This document shows positions 22,640 to 33,025 of a stretch of DNA of 64,000 bases, piece by piece. Position 1 is the stretch's first letter, and each line of letters starts with the position of its first letter. The notes beneath the pieces are model-generated. The model saw only the letters and a program-made list of their open reading frames with translations, did no database searches and was not told where the DNA came from. This DNA comes from Zygnema cylindricum (taxonomy: Eukaryota; Streptophyta; Zygnematophyceae; Zygnematales; Zygnemataceae), in the NCBI GenBank assembly GCA_037447655.1, contig JBBHKE010000308.1, positions 187,224-251,223 on the forward strand. The letters run 5' to 3'. Position numbers and translations under genes: made by a program.

Positions 22640-23661
22640 AGCTTTGTAGCAGACAGGTAGCAGAAAATAGATGGGTTTACCAAAAGTATTGACGGACCCA
22701 GGAATTGATCCTGCAACCTGCCGTTCGTCAATATAGCCGTTAGCTTTGTCCGTTTAGTCTAGGACTAGTGCTAAGACATATGGGGTTTGATAATTATATA
22801 AATATGTACGCGTAGACGAATTCATTTAACGGCGCGAATAGATTCTTAGTACATACAAACGATTTAGAGTAGTATCGTTTACGCGAAACAAATACCGCGC
22901 ATTTGTTTCGACGGCGTAACAAATACCGCGCACATATTTTCGACGGGTAAGAATGAATACCGGATTTAATCGACGGCCGTGGTGCTAGCCGAGATTCCGG
23001 AATGGCCGCTTTGGCGTTTTCTGACGCCGCCACTCCGGATGACACGTGGAAATGCGCTGGAGGATTGCGGAATCTCCGGAGCGCAAGATAACAACTTTGG
23101 ATGTGACATTTGTCACCTGTATGGTCCTGCCGTACAGTTGTCGTACAAAAAGTACTCAGGCGCGTGTACTTTAATATACGTTACAGTCTTATGATAGGCG
23201 CCGTATTTCAGTAGAAGGGGTTTAGAGAGGGACTAGGACTTAGAATATTTATGGGTAGGTAGCTGACTTTCCCTGAGAGCACCTTGTATAAATGGCAAAC
23301 TTTGGCCAGTAATAACAATTAATTTACTTGACCATTTTCAGTGATTCTTTTTGCTGCGGACTCAGAGGAGTCCAAGCTACACAGGGGTGTAGTTGGTCAG
23401 AGTTTTTGTCTACCACGGTCGCACCATTTCTAAGGGAAAGTCAAAGTGGGTGAATGTGTCCAAATCTCATATTCTAACATTGCATTGTGTGGTGGAACTG
23501 AGCACACAAAAAGTCTTATTTCACAGGGGTGAAGCTGTAATGGGGTTGTGATTGTCAAGGGGTCAATCATTTGGGTTTATATAAACTTGGAGTCGGCACT
23601 ATATAGATTAGCTTCTTTTGATCTGCAAATTGTGTGTGGCAATGGAGCCCATAGAATTTCA
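22640..23661 (+). mobile_element. Second plus-strand copia LTR, lacking its first ~135 bp
   Basis: Matches 19936-20961 closely, starting at AAAGCTTTGTAG and ending ATAGAATTTCA. The first part of the LTR is missing. It ends in CA, then a single G, then TGTGTCC, the end of the oppositely oriented LTR that follows. No primer site follows. Confidence 0.75.
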
Positions 23662-23662
23662 G

Positions 23663-24680
23663 TGTGTCCTCCATTGGACTACAAAATACAGGAAGCCTCT
23701 AGATTGTTGTTAACTTGCCCACTTTAACCCAAAACCACTGCTGGCTAAGCAATCAAGCTGACAATCTGAATGCACCTCTGTGGAGCCTCGACTCCCTTGA
23801 GTCCGTAGGAAAAAGAATCTCTGAAAAGGCCCAACCAGGCCATAAGTTATGAGGCAATAAAAATGCCAATTTGTACAAACTCTCAAAGGGAGAGGTGACT
23901 TCTAACCAAAATTTTCTAATTCCTGATTCCCTCTAATAACTTCTATCTACTGAAGTAAGGACCAATCAGATTACTGTATCGTACCAAAAAGTACTACTGT
24001 CGGTGTACCTTTTGTACGGCCTATGTACGACAGGACTATTAAGCGGACGCGTGTTTCTTTTTCACTCGTCCGTACATTCTTCGGAATTCCTATGACCGAA
24101 TGTCATCTCTCCACGTGGCTCCAGGTCATGCCACGTCACTAAACGCCAAAATGACTACTCCGAGATTTCGGCGATGATGTGCGCCGTTGGATTTGCAGCG
24201 AGACGCAATCTTGGCAGTAATAAATACTTGCGCGATATTTGTTTCGTTGTCGAAACAAAATGCGTGGTATCCGTTTTGAATTGGTACATTCAAAAAACTG
24301 TATCCATGCACGCCGTACACAGTTTTAGTTAAATGGATTTGCTCCTTCCTAAATATATATATATATCTATCACATACAATAGCATTTAACATTGGTCCTA
24401 GTCTAGTAGGATAAAGCTGACCACTATCGGCTAGCTTGACGAACCGCAGTTACCAGGATCAAATCCTAGGTTTGTCAGGTATATTTTTAGTAGCCTTAAA
24501 AATATATGCCTGTTGAACTAAGGCAGCCATGGATAAACCACTCTCTCTATCCTTCAGTGACAACAACAAGTATGGGGGCTAAAGAGAGGAGGTGTAAGAA
24601 GGTTGTCTGTCTTTTTTCTTTTTCTTTTATACTTACATTTTAAACCTAGAAAATACTCTAGAAATCTATTAATTTCAACA
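23663..24680 (-). mobile_element. Copia LTR, minus orientation, tail-to-tail with the previous LTR
   Basis: On the minus strand it reads TGTTGAAATTAATAG...GGAGGACACA, about 1018 bp, and aligns with the LTR at 50925-51958: shared blocks include GTACTACTGTCGGTGTACC, CACGTGGC and the ACCAGGATCAAATCCT hairpin. It abuts the plus-strand LTR through one base. It may be a solo LTR that inserted there, or the other end of a rearranged element. Confidence 0.7.
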
Positions 24681-24689
24681 ATTTACGTT

Positions 24690-25172
24690 TGAAGTTCATC
24701 AATTCTTTCACTTGATTTGGATTTTGAATTCGATACTTCGATCTAGGAGAGCGAACATGACAGCAAGGGGATGTCGCAACGGAATCGTCATCCCTAATCG
24801 TGCTGGGAAAGCTGCACGTGCCGCCAAAGCATATTGCCGAGAAATTTCCGGGACAGCGGGAACTAGAACATTACCTTGGGCATCAGGACCTTGGGTTAAG
24901 CGGCTTGGAAAGGGATATCCACTTGTCCTATGACCTCTGGTGTGCCAGAGAAAGGAGGGGAAAATTCTGTCATCGCGAGTATACTATTATACTTGCGGGA
25001 ATATAGGGTGAGAGCCAAACCTCTGAGGTATCAACCAAGGAGAGAGAATGCTACACGAAGATCAAATCGATCTTGATAGCGAAATGCCAAATCGCGCATT
25101 TCGATATCATTCAACATACGGAAATGAGATAAAGACATTGTATCCTTCATCCCTGAAAAGCAGGATTGCATT
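24690..25172. other. Unassigned sequence with short frames
   Basis: Two overlapping plus-strand frames (24712-24933 and 24800-25006) are open but match no family I know. One reads K-H-I-A-E-K-F-P-G-Q-R-E-L-E-H-Y-L. The composition looks like decayed coding sequence, perhaps a retroelement leader or gag, since a gag-like frame follows. Confidence 0.3.
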
Positions 25173-25637
25173 TTGCTCATGGGGCCCTCCGAGGAGGAAG
25201 CCATGTCACTCACCGGCGTGTACGGTGGTGGGACAAAAATTAGACCAGGAGAGGACCAAAAGGAGAGGGAACCTGAGTCGAATCTTTCGAGACTCTCGTC
25301 TCTGGTGTCCTCTACAGATAGCGTAGAGGAGACGGAGGACAAAGAAAAGACTGACGTGAGTCCGGAAAGGACAGAGGATGTTCTCGATAATGGAACCGAA
25401 GTTATAGGAAAATTAGATATACTTGCTAGATCAATTTGGTCTACAGGTGATAAGCGAAAAGCTACACCACTACGAGTAGACCCGGAACGAAAATTAAAAT
25501 TGTTCCAATCAGTGGGCATAAAACGAAGAGGGAAACAACGACGAGATAATGAACACGATCTATACGAAATGCAACAAATGAGCAACCAAGCCACACATAT
25601 CAATCAAACCAATAAGTCACTATCAAGGCCACGATGA
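25173..25637 (+). CDS. Hypothetical charged protein, possibly a retroelement gag remnant
   Basis: 154 residues, not recognised. The protein is strongly hydrophilic: an acidic middle (S-V-E-E-T-E-D-K-E-K-T-D) and a basic C-terminal third with K-R-R-G-K-Q-R-R-D. There is no membrane segment, zinc knuckle or protease motif. Tandem repeats containing AAGGCCAC-N-ACGGCCAGAT follow immediately. The start is uncertain because the frame has no clear leader. It may be an exon or retroelement fragment rather than a gene. Confidence 0.3.
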   Translation: MLMGPSEEEAMSLTGVYGGGTKIRPGEDQKEREPESNLSRLSSLVSSTDSVEETEDKEKTDVSPERTEDVLDNGTEVIGKLDILARSIWSTGDKRKATPLRVDPERKLKLFQSVGIKRRGKQRRDNEHDLYEMQQMSNQATHINQTNKSLSRPR

Positions 25638-26185
25638 CCAGATCTACCAAAAAGTCGTGTTACAGAAACCTTCTACCCTGCAAACAAGTGGGCAAGGCCG
25701 GAGGGCCAGATTTATCAAGGCAGAAAAATTGCTATCCAAGCACCCACAGGTGCAGATCTAGAGCAACAAAAACAAAGAGACAACTATCCAAGGCCACCAA
25801 CGGCCAGATCTAAGTTGTAAAATCCACTCCAGGCAATCATGAAAAACGTAAGGCCACTCACGGCCAGATTACAAACAAAAAAAGAAAGTTGGGAAATGCA
25901 AGTACTCAATACAATTGGGTCCAATGAAACCCAATCCACGCACGAACCCTCTAAACGGTCAACCAACTAAGCAACACAAACAGAGAGACAACTATCCAAG
26001 GCCATCAACGGCCAGATCTAAGTTGTAAAATCCACTCCAGGCAATCATGAAAAACGTAAGGCCACTCACGGCCAGATTACAAACAAAGAAAGAAAGCTGG
26101 GAAATGCAAGTGCTCAATACAATTGAGTCCAATGAAATCCAATCCACGCACGAACCCTCTTAACGGTCAACCAACTATCTTAACA
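25627..26185. repeat. Tandem repeat, 208 bp unit, with short AAGGCC..GGCCAGAT repeats
   Basis: GAGACAACTATCCAAGGCC at 25777 recurs at 25985; the two units are about 95% alike by eye. Each holds two copies of AAGGCCAC..ACGGCCAGAT, a short imperfect palindrome, and looser copies occur at about 25627 and 25690. No coding sequence. Confidence 0.85.
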
Positions 26186-26504
26186 CGCTCCTGCGCCCAC
26201 AGGGCATCGTAATTTTTACAGAACACCATTAATAATCTGGTGACTATCAAAGGTGAGCCGCAGCTGGGGCTTTGCAGAGCGCCAAAGTGTGAATCCACTC
26301 CACAATCCGCTCCCAAAGTTTCCTCCAAAAGGAGTTTCCTCCGAACGTCCTCAGGTGCGTGTAGGACTCCACCTAGTGAATGTCCACACCCCAAAAAAGA
26401 GGGAAAGAAAAATACGGGAACAAAGAAACAAAAGGAAAATAAACTTGAAAGTGAGATAAGGTTAGGGAAAATGAGCTGCCCAAACCCTAGGTTTTGGGCC
26501 AACC
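26186..26504. other. Possible decayed coding stretch
   Basis: Frames on both strands are open for about 110 residues (26167-26502 minus, 26240-26599 plus) but neither shows a known motif. I see no splice-supported gene. Confidence 0.25.
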
Positions 26505-26514
26505 TTAGGCTTGA

Positions 26515-26640
26515 AGCAACCCTGATTCTGCAGGAAACCCTAATTTGGCAGAAAACCCTAATTCTGCAAGAAACCCTAATTTCTGCAGAAAAACCCTAAT
26601 TTTGACAGAAAAACCATAAAATCTGCAGAAAAACCCTCAT
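26515..26640. repeat. CTGCAG/CCCTAAT short tandem repeat, telomere-like
   Basis: Five or six units of 20-24 bp, each with (G)AAACCCTAAT or AAAACCCTAAT followed by TCTGCAGA or TTGGCAGA. CCCTAA is reminiscent of the plant telomere complement, but units are separated by CTGCAG spacers, so this is not a plain interstitial telomere. Confidence 0.75.
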
Positions 26641-28079
26641 TTGACAACTAAAAAACTAAATTGTCAGAAAATATAGATGTAAATCTGCAGGAAAGAAATA
26701 AAATAGGCTAAGGTAAGAGGGAAACTCTCGAAAGAATAAATTGGAAAAACAAGTAAAAGTATCTTAAATGTGTAAATTTTAGATATATATCAATTTTTAT
26801 AATTTTTCTTTCAAAGGAAAAACTGAAAAAGAAACAACAAGTGAAGAAGAGATAAGATTAAAACCGATGCAAATATAAAACCCGATCAAAAGGAAGAAAC
26901 CGGATTAAAATTAGGTGAAAGAAAATTTAGAAATGGAAAGATAGATTTTATATGGTAAGTAATGTAATTATATATTTTTCTTTTTTAATTTCTCACGCCA
27001 AACTGAGAATGAAAACTGAAAATGAAAGGTAAATTTGATTAGAAATGGAAAAGACAAAACCAAGAACCAAAATTGAGAATGAAAGATGATATTTTTTTCC
27101 TTTCAACAAAAACTGAAAATGAAATATTACAATTTTTTGGATTTTTTTTAAACACAAAACAAGAGAGGGAAGAATGAGAATTTGAGAGTACAGGAATACT
27201 AAGCCGATGGGTAGCCACTAGGCTCCACGGTCTGGGCGTATTCCTTATAGTAGTTAGGTCTAGGATTTCGAATAAAGAAAACAAAACCAGAAAAATGCAA
27301 GAAGACAACAATAGAAATCTGCGGAGAATCCGAGATAATTAGATCCAGGTACGCCGATTGCAGAAAATTACAACAAGAAAACAAGCATGAAAAAATATGT
27401 AGAAAATCTGAAATAACCGAATTCTAACAAACAAGTAAAAATAGCAACAAGAAAATACAAGAAAGCAACGTTTAAAATCTGCACTGAATCCGAGATAACC
27501 GAATTCCAACACACTAATAACGAATCGCAGAAAATGAAAATAGAAAATCAAGCAATGGAAACAAGGGAAATGTGTAGAGAGTCTGAGATAACCGGAGTCT
27601 AACAAACCAAAAATAAACTTCAACAAAGGCAACAGAAATTACACAATAACAAATCAAACCCTAATTCACAAATGGCATCCAAAAAGGTTCAGAACAGCCT
27701 GAGAAAGTAGGCAGAATCCACACTAAAAGAGGTTGTTGAAGGGAAACCGTGCAGACTCCGGCCAAAACCAAGTGAATTAACTTGTGGGGCTTACAATGAA
27801 AGTATAATTAGTAAAGAGAAAAGCTAAGCGGTGAACAAACTAAGGCAGAAAAAAGCCTCGCAGGGAAAAAACTGACAATTTGACTAAGGAAAAAGACAAG
27901 GGGAAAAGACAGAAATATCTAAGTCCTCTTCGACCAATTCCTGTACTCTCAAATTATGAGAGTACAAAACTAACGCAATCGCCTAAGTACTAACGAAATA
28001 GCCAAAGTACTAATTCAAGACATTTGCCAACTAACCTATCATGTGAGAGTATTTCACTGTACAATTTGTGACTAGTTTC
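26641..28079. repeat. A-rich sequence with ~80-90 bp degenerate tandem repeats
   Basis: The motif (G)AATC(C/T)GAGATAACCGAATTC recurs near 27328, 27406, 27487 and 27580, each followed by AACA and A-rich spacers with CAACAAGAAAA. The rest is A-rich plus-strand sequence without genes. Minus-strand frames here are F/L/S-rich by composition. Confidence 0.65.
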
Positions 28080-29394
28080 GGTTTTGGCCAATAAGCGACC
28101 AGAACCATATGCCTACGTTACAAAATTGACAATCCGCGGATTAAAACCCTTCCTAACTACATGTCTGAGTGAACCTACATTGGTTCACGACTTCAATGTG
28201 AACCAAAAATCGAAGCGCCAAGAAACGCTTCGTGTACACACGATTCGTATGTCGCAAAATTCCAACTGAAGTGAAAGTACAAGCGAAAATAAAAGTACAA
28301 ATGTAATATCGCGGAGGTTCGTTCATCTTGTTTCGTACGACCTCCAAACAATATCCGCGTACGCCATTTGAATCGTGCACCTTCAAATCGCGTACCTACG
28401 CACGAAATGAAACACAACGCACTAAGTTAGTATTCATTCCACTAGACGCGTACGCGAATCGCGTCCACGTCACAAATAAATGCACCAACGATATGAAATT
28501 AGTGACCGTGGGAAAATGGTGCTTGCAAACTAAACCACACGTGCAAACAAAAATCATGCTTGCGTGCCAAAATCGTGCGTGCGACTAACCGATACCATGA
28601 GGCATGACAGTCACAAAGTTGTACCTACGTCTACAACCGTCACATTTCAAAGTTCGGATTTCATTTTCGCACATAGGGACACTTTTCAAAGTAGTACGGA
28701 ACACTTCACTACAGTCCAAAATAATTTTTCAAAGTATCGCTTACATGGGGACGTACCCTTAGCGTGTATTTACTTCAGTTCAGTTTAGCGTGTACGCGCC
28801 ATCGACGGGAGAACCGAACCGACACTACGTCATCTTTTGGGCATGGTTCGGTTTGGTTTGGTTCGGTTTGGTTTGGTTCGGTTCAGGTCTGGGCCCAATT
28901 GAACGGCTCGTTTTAATCCGAAATCCTGATTTACAAACCAAGTCAGGCCATTGGATTCCGCCAAACGGACGGTTGCCAAATTCCTTAAGAGCCCGGAAAA
29001 CACTTCGCACTTCAACTGTAGGGAGAATAGATAAACAGTTAAAATCACTATTTGGAGTTCGCTCGTACAATGTGTATATAGCATGCATGATGCATCTTAG
29101 AATCCGGTGTGTTACCAATTGTTTTCGCACATTAAACCTTTGGGTGAACACCGGAGGTGTGTAGGGCGTGTGCGAAGGGAAAACCTCAAACTTCAAAACG
29201 CGCAATTTACGAGAGATACCGCATTCGAAGTTGCTTTTATAGTTTCATGGATCGAAACGTACGAACTACAAAATATTGTACTTAGTACTCGGCCCGGTTT
29301 TCTCGGTTTGGGGCATACTAAACACTCGGTTTATAACCTCAAATAATATTTCAAACCAAACCAAACAGTTGGATTTTGCCGCTTCGAGGGGCTC
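28080..29394. other. Repeat fragments, no gene recognised
   Basis: 28608-28760 is the right end of a GTCC-family TIR element (TCTACAACCGTCACAT... to TACATGGGGACGTACCC), matching 33910-34061. 28845-28890 is a (GGTTTGGTTC)n run. Around 28205-28230 GAAGCG and CGCTTC form a small hairpin. Frames of about 120 residues on either strand overlap the GGTTT run and are not credible. Confidence 0.5.
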
Positions 29395-30060
29395 AAGCCC
29401 TTCAGGGCATGTTCCCATGTGTTAAAGTAAGGGTTTTTTTTTTGTCGTTTTCCTCAAGAAAATAGCTAGCAACTAGAAAACTTCAGTTGTACAATAAAAT
29501 TGTAGAAACCATGGTACATATTGTGTCATCTTGAAATTAAATGTACTACAACTTGTCGTCTTTCCCTCTTGGATCCACTGCGACGTCATTCCACCTCATC
29601 TTAAACTTCACCTGAAACCACCTCGCTAGGCGGTTTCACTTGAAGTAACAAGCTACGAACGAATAGGAAAACGTTGTCGCACGCGCCAGAAGTTTTTTAA
29701 AAGATTTTTGCAGTACGTATTACCCAAAAAAAAAAACATGTTCATTTCCAACATGTCCGTACTTTCTTCGTGTAGGGGCCGTGGAGTTGTCTCGAGCTAA
29801 TTGATGGAATGAAACAAAACAATAATGGCATAAAATGAAAAGAGCTCTCAAAAAAATTGATTTTTACTATAATTGGGTGAAGTTTGATAGCTAGTAGAGT
29901 GAGAAAAGACAAAAAACATAACATTTCAAAAGTATTTGGAATTAGTGACTCGATGGTACGCAAGTGAGCAGACGTCAACATTTCACAATACCTATGCATC
30001 TACAATGTCAAAATAAATTAAATGTCTACAACCTTCTCTTATCTTTTACATACGAGGTAC
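29395..30060. repeat. GTCCCCATGTG-family repeat, left part only
   Basis: Starts AGGGCATGTTCCCATGTGTT and runs through family landmarks (TTGTCGTTTTCCTC, GTGTCATCTTGAAA, CACCTCGCTAGGCGGT, GAAAACGTTGTCGCACGCG) before identity is lost near 30050. CACCTCGC and GGCGGTTTCACTT form the internal palindrome seen in other copies. Confidence 0.65.
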
Positions 30061-30584
30061 CCTTTTTGCCCTTTAATGAGCGCAAGACGCAGCTCTCTTT
30101 CACGATGACAGGAAAGAACCATAACGGTTTAAGACGTAAGTGGATTAACGGAACTGAACTGGCGAAAACCAGTTTAATTCATTTCAATAGTGTTTCTACC
30201 CCAATTGAGGTGAATGTAATTGTACGATTGTACTTTGCCGTAATACGCACCCTTTCGAACTGAAAACAACAGGTATGTAGTCGAGTTTAATGAGTTCTCT
30301 AATAGGTGTTACATAAAAGAGAAGCAAAAAGATATAACATAACGGGTTTATTAGCGAAAAAAGAAATTGGTTTGAAAGAAACCAGATGTACAAACTTGCT
30401 TGTTTCCATAATTAAATTTCACACAGTCCATTTCTTTTTAAAATATTGGTAACTCAAGCTCCAATCCCATAAATGTGGTTGATGAAGAAAGCAGTTCAGT
30501 TTTTGACGAAGTGAAATTGATTATTGAAATGAATATGCCTTGCCTTAAGATCCGACTCCTTTTGATTCAGACCTAGTTCAATAC
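30061..30584. other. Stretch with nothing recognised
   Basis: I see no gene or repeat family here. Frames are short and in both strands. Confidence 0.5.
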
Positions 30585-30995
30585 TACACCCTGTATCGTT
30601 ATTAGTGTTAATGAATTTTTTTACACTCCAAACATCTTTTTCCCGTACACAATTGTCGGATTGTGGATCTGACGGTTGCGAATTGAAAGCTAAGATTCCC
30701 ACCTTCCGATTGGCGGTCTCCATGTAGAAATCGGACAAGTGCTAACGGAGAAAAAACGTTTGCAGTTGTGAAAAAATTATTAGCTCTATTAGAGATACAC
30801 GGTGTACCGTGCACTGCCCATCGTTACTACTTACTAGAGTTAAGAACACCACGGTAATTCAGTCGGAGCTTCACTGGGCCGAAAATCATGAAATAGTGTT
30901 AGGAACAATATTTATGGAAGTGGATCTGAATCTACCACGTCTCCCTTGCGCTGAAGGAGCATTACGTTTAAAATCCGCATTAACATTACAAAATC
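30585..30995. mobile_element. Mariner/Stowaway-like element plus an adjacent decayed copy
   Basis: 30585-30806 opens TACACCCTGTATCGTTATTA and closes AGATACACGGTGTA, with the internal TTGTCGGATTGT palindrome of the 17020 copy. Immediately after, 30807-30995 resembles the interior of the 3168 copy (GTGGATCTGAATCTACCACGTCTCC against GTGGACCATAATCTGCCACGTCTC), so a second, worn element abuts it. Confidence 0.7.
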
Positions 30996-31039
30996 CTCGA
31001 CGGCAAAAAAAACCAAACGGACTTACCAGCAGAAAAAAC

Positions 31040-31320
31040 TTGGATTCCGGCATTTACGGAGCCAGTCACAAACGTCGAAGGGATCGCGAAACTCACAGCA
31101 GTTGTTAAAAAAAAAAAAAAAAACTGTAATTTTTTTTTGGATTTCTTTGCAATATCTCTACCAGTCACAAACGTTTGGAAAATCGCAAAACGTACTACGG
31201 CGAAAAAAATAAAAAAAAGGGTGCGGCGAAAAAAATATGTAAACTGTGGTACACTCACGCAACCAATCACAATCGTCTGAAGAATCACGAAACTCGTGGC
31301 ACCGGCGCCGGTGGCAAAAA
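31040..31320. repeat. Degenerate ~100 bp tandem repeat
   Basis: CCAGTCACAAACGTCGAAGG..ATCGC.AAAC recurs at about 31053, 31161 and 31262 (as CCAATCACAATCGTCTGAAG), each followed by A-rich sequence, including A runs of 16 or more near 31110. The minus-strand frame shows the repeat as F-V-T-G motifs and is not a protein. Confidence 0.6.
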
Positions 31321-31548
31321 AGAATTGCCCGACAGAAAAATGCCCGACTGCCCGGCACAAAAAAAAATTGACTCGCGGCTAAACCCTAAATCGATACACA
31401 GAGACGGACATACCGAACAAAAATGGACATACGGACAAAACAAAAGGACAGAGGCAGAGATAAGTAGATAACGGACAGAGAAAATGCAGACAAACAGATA
31501 CGGTAACAAACAAATTAAGACAGAGACATATTTCGCGTTTAATAATAA

Positions 31549-31752
31549 GGGTGGAATTTTATTAGAAGAAAAGTGTGGTTCGTTACTGGACGCCGTACAA
31601 GTTTGTACACATTCGTACCACGCCGTACTTAAAAAAAAAAATTGTCAGACGAAAAATCGTTACTGGCCTGACAAAATGGAATAGTCTTCCAGTAAACGCT
31701 GCCAATAGAATTTTCCGTACATTTACTGGGACGGCCTAATGGAATTCCACCC
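31549..31752. mobile_element. Tourist-like MITE with TAA duplication
   Basis: Starts GGGTGGAATTTTATTAG and ends CTAATGGAATTCCACCC, near-perfect inverted repeats, flanked by TAA at 31546-31548 and 31753-31755. At 204 bp it is non-coding. It shares AGTACG and CCAGTAAAC blocks and poly-A with the longer 690 and 31945 family, so it is probably a related, shorter PIF/Harbinger derivative. Confidence 0.85.
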
Positions 31753-31944
31753 TAATAATATGAATTTTATTTTGAAATCTAAAAAAATCAGTTTGTACTT
31801 TGTACTTTCTAGTCATCCACATTTCTGGGATGAGCTTGCGTCGGCATCGCTTTTAAAATATACGAACCGTGCGAACACCGACATGTTCAATGCCGCCACG
31901 TGGCATTAGCTGCGCGGCTTGCCGGCGCGGATTTTGCCGTCTGA

Positions 31945-32715
31945 GGGTAACCTTCCATCAGGCGTTCCCAGTAATCGTACAGTCACGTTTATTGGCAGTA
32001 ATATTTATAACACCTTTCCATCAGGTCGTGCCAGTGAATCAAAAATTGCTAGCGTGTTTGATTGCGATTGGTACCACGTAGGATCCTGCTGAGCCGCCCG
32101 GGATTAATGAAAGATTTGAAAAGTACAAAATCTCAACTGCGTATCTGTACAAGCGGACGCAGACTAAAATATCTATTAGCGTCACGGTAATGTACAATCT
32201 GTACGTCCTTGTATTTGTCGTTGTACCAACGGTCACGAAAATCGTTGCAAAATGAAGGTTTGTACAAATGTCCACGAACGTACCATTTGTACCTTCATGT
32301 ATTATCGCTGTATCACCGGAGGCGTGGCAGGATGTCCTACAACCAAGATTTTGTCGTCGAACATGGTGGCTTTGATGTCAGAAGGTACACGCCATTTGCC
32401 ACATGTAAGTATATAACTTCACGTCCGTCGTGGATCGACTCTGACAGTTACAAGTGGACCAATACACGCGTCCTGTAAGCGCAAAGTGGCCTCCTGAGGA
32501 CAGTCGGAGGAGACTCGCCAAGTATTGGATAGGGGGGGCGTTTGCGTCGAAAATTCAAAATCGGACGGAGGAAGTTTTCGCCAAAAAGTATTGAGAATCT
32601 TAACGAATTTCTGGTAAACATCTTTTGTAAAAAAAAAAAAAAACAGTACGTCTTAGTACAGAAATGTACTTTCTCCAGTAAACAACCCCACATTTTGCCT
32701 GATGAAAGGTTACCC
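31945..32715. mobile_element. PIF/Harbinger-like element, copy 2
   Basis: Co-linear with 690-1484 over its whole length: same GGGTAACCTTCCATCAGGCG start, CCATCAGGTCGTGCCAGTGA, GATTGCGATTGGTACCACGT, and an end at CTGATGAAAGGTTACCC. The flanks (TGA and GCA) do not match, so either the duplication has decayed or the copy moved by recombination. Confidence 0.8.
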
Positions 32716-33025
32716 GCAGTGTTTAGATGGATACCAGCCGAGGCGCTGACCCCTAATTCGGCAACGCGATGACTTTCTGCAAAAGATTCCACAAAATCTT
32801 TTGGAATTTTTTTCCTGCTAGCGACCGTGGCCAGCCATCGCTGCGCCGTTTGATATTTATAATTTAATGCAACTTTGGGGTATGTGCCCGTGTGCGCTAA
32901 GGGTATTTTTTTGTCGTTTCTCCCAAAAACTGAATGCCATAATCCTTTGGTGTACGAATATCTTTTAGAAACTGCAGTACAATAAACGTCATCTTAAAAC
33001 TTAGGGTACGGCCCAATGCGACAAA

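Noticed and set aside
25777-26185. CRISPR-like repeat array
   Set aside because: Two 208 bp units with no short direct repeats and unique spacers; eukaryotic context.
26515-26640. True interstitial telomere
   Set aside because: Units are not contiguous TTTAGGG repeats; CTGCAG spacers separate them.
28790-29205. Overlapping 124- and 126-residue frames on opposite strands
   Set aside because: Both depend on the GGTTTGGTTC repeat and show no family signal.
32448-32792. 114-residue minus frame
   Set aside because: It lies across the right end of the Harbinger-like copy and its poly-A tract.
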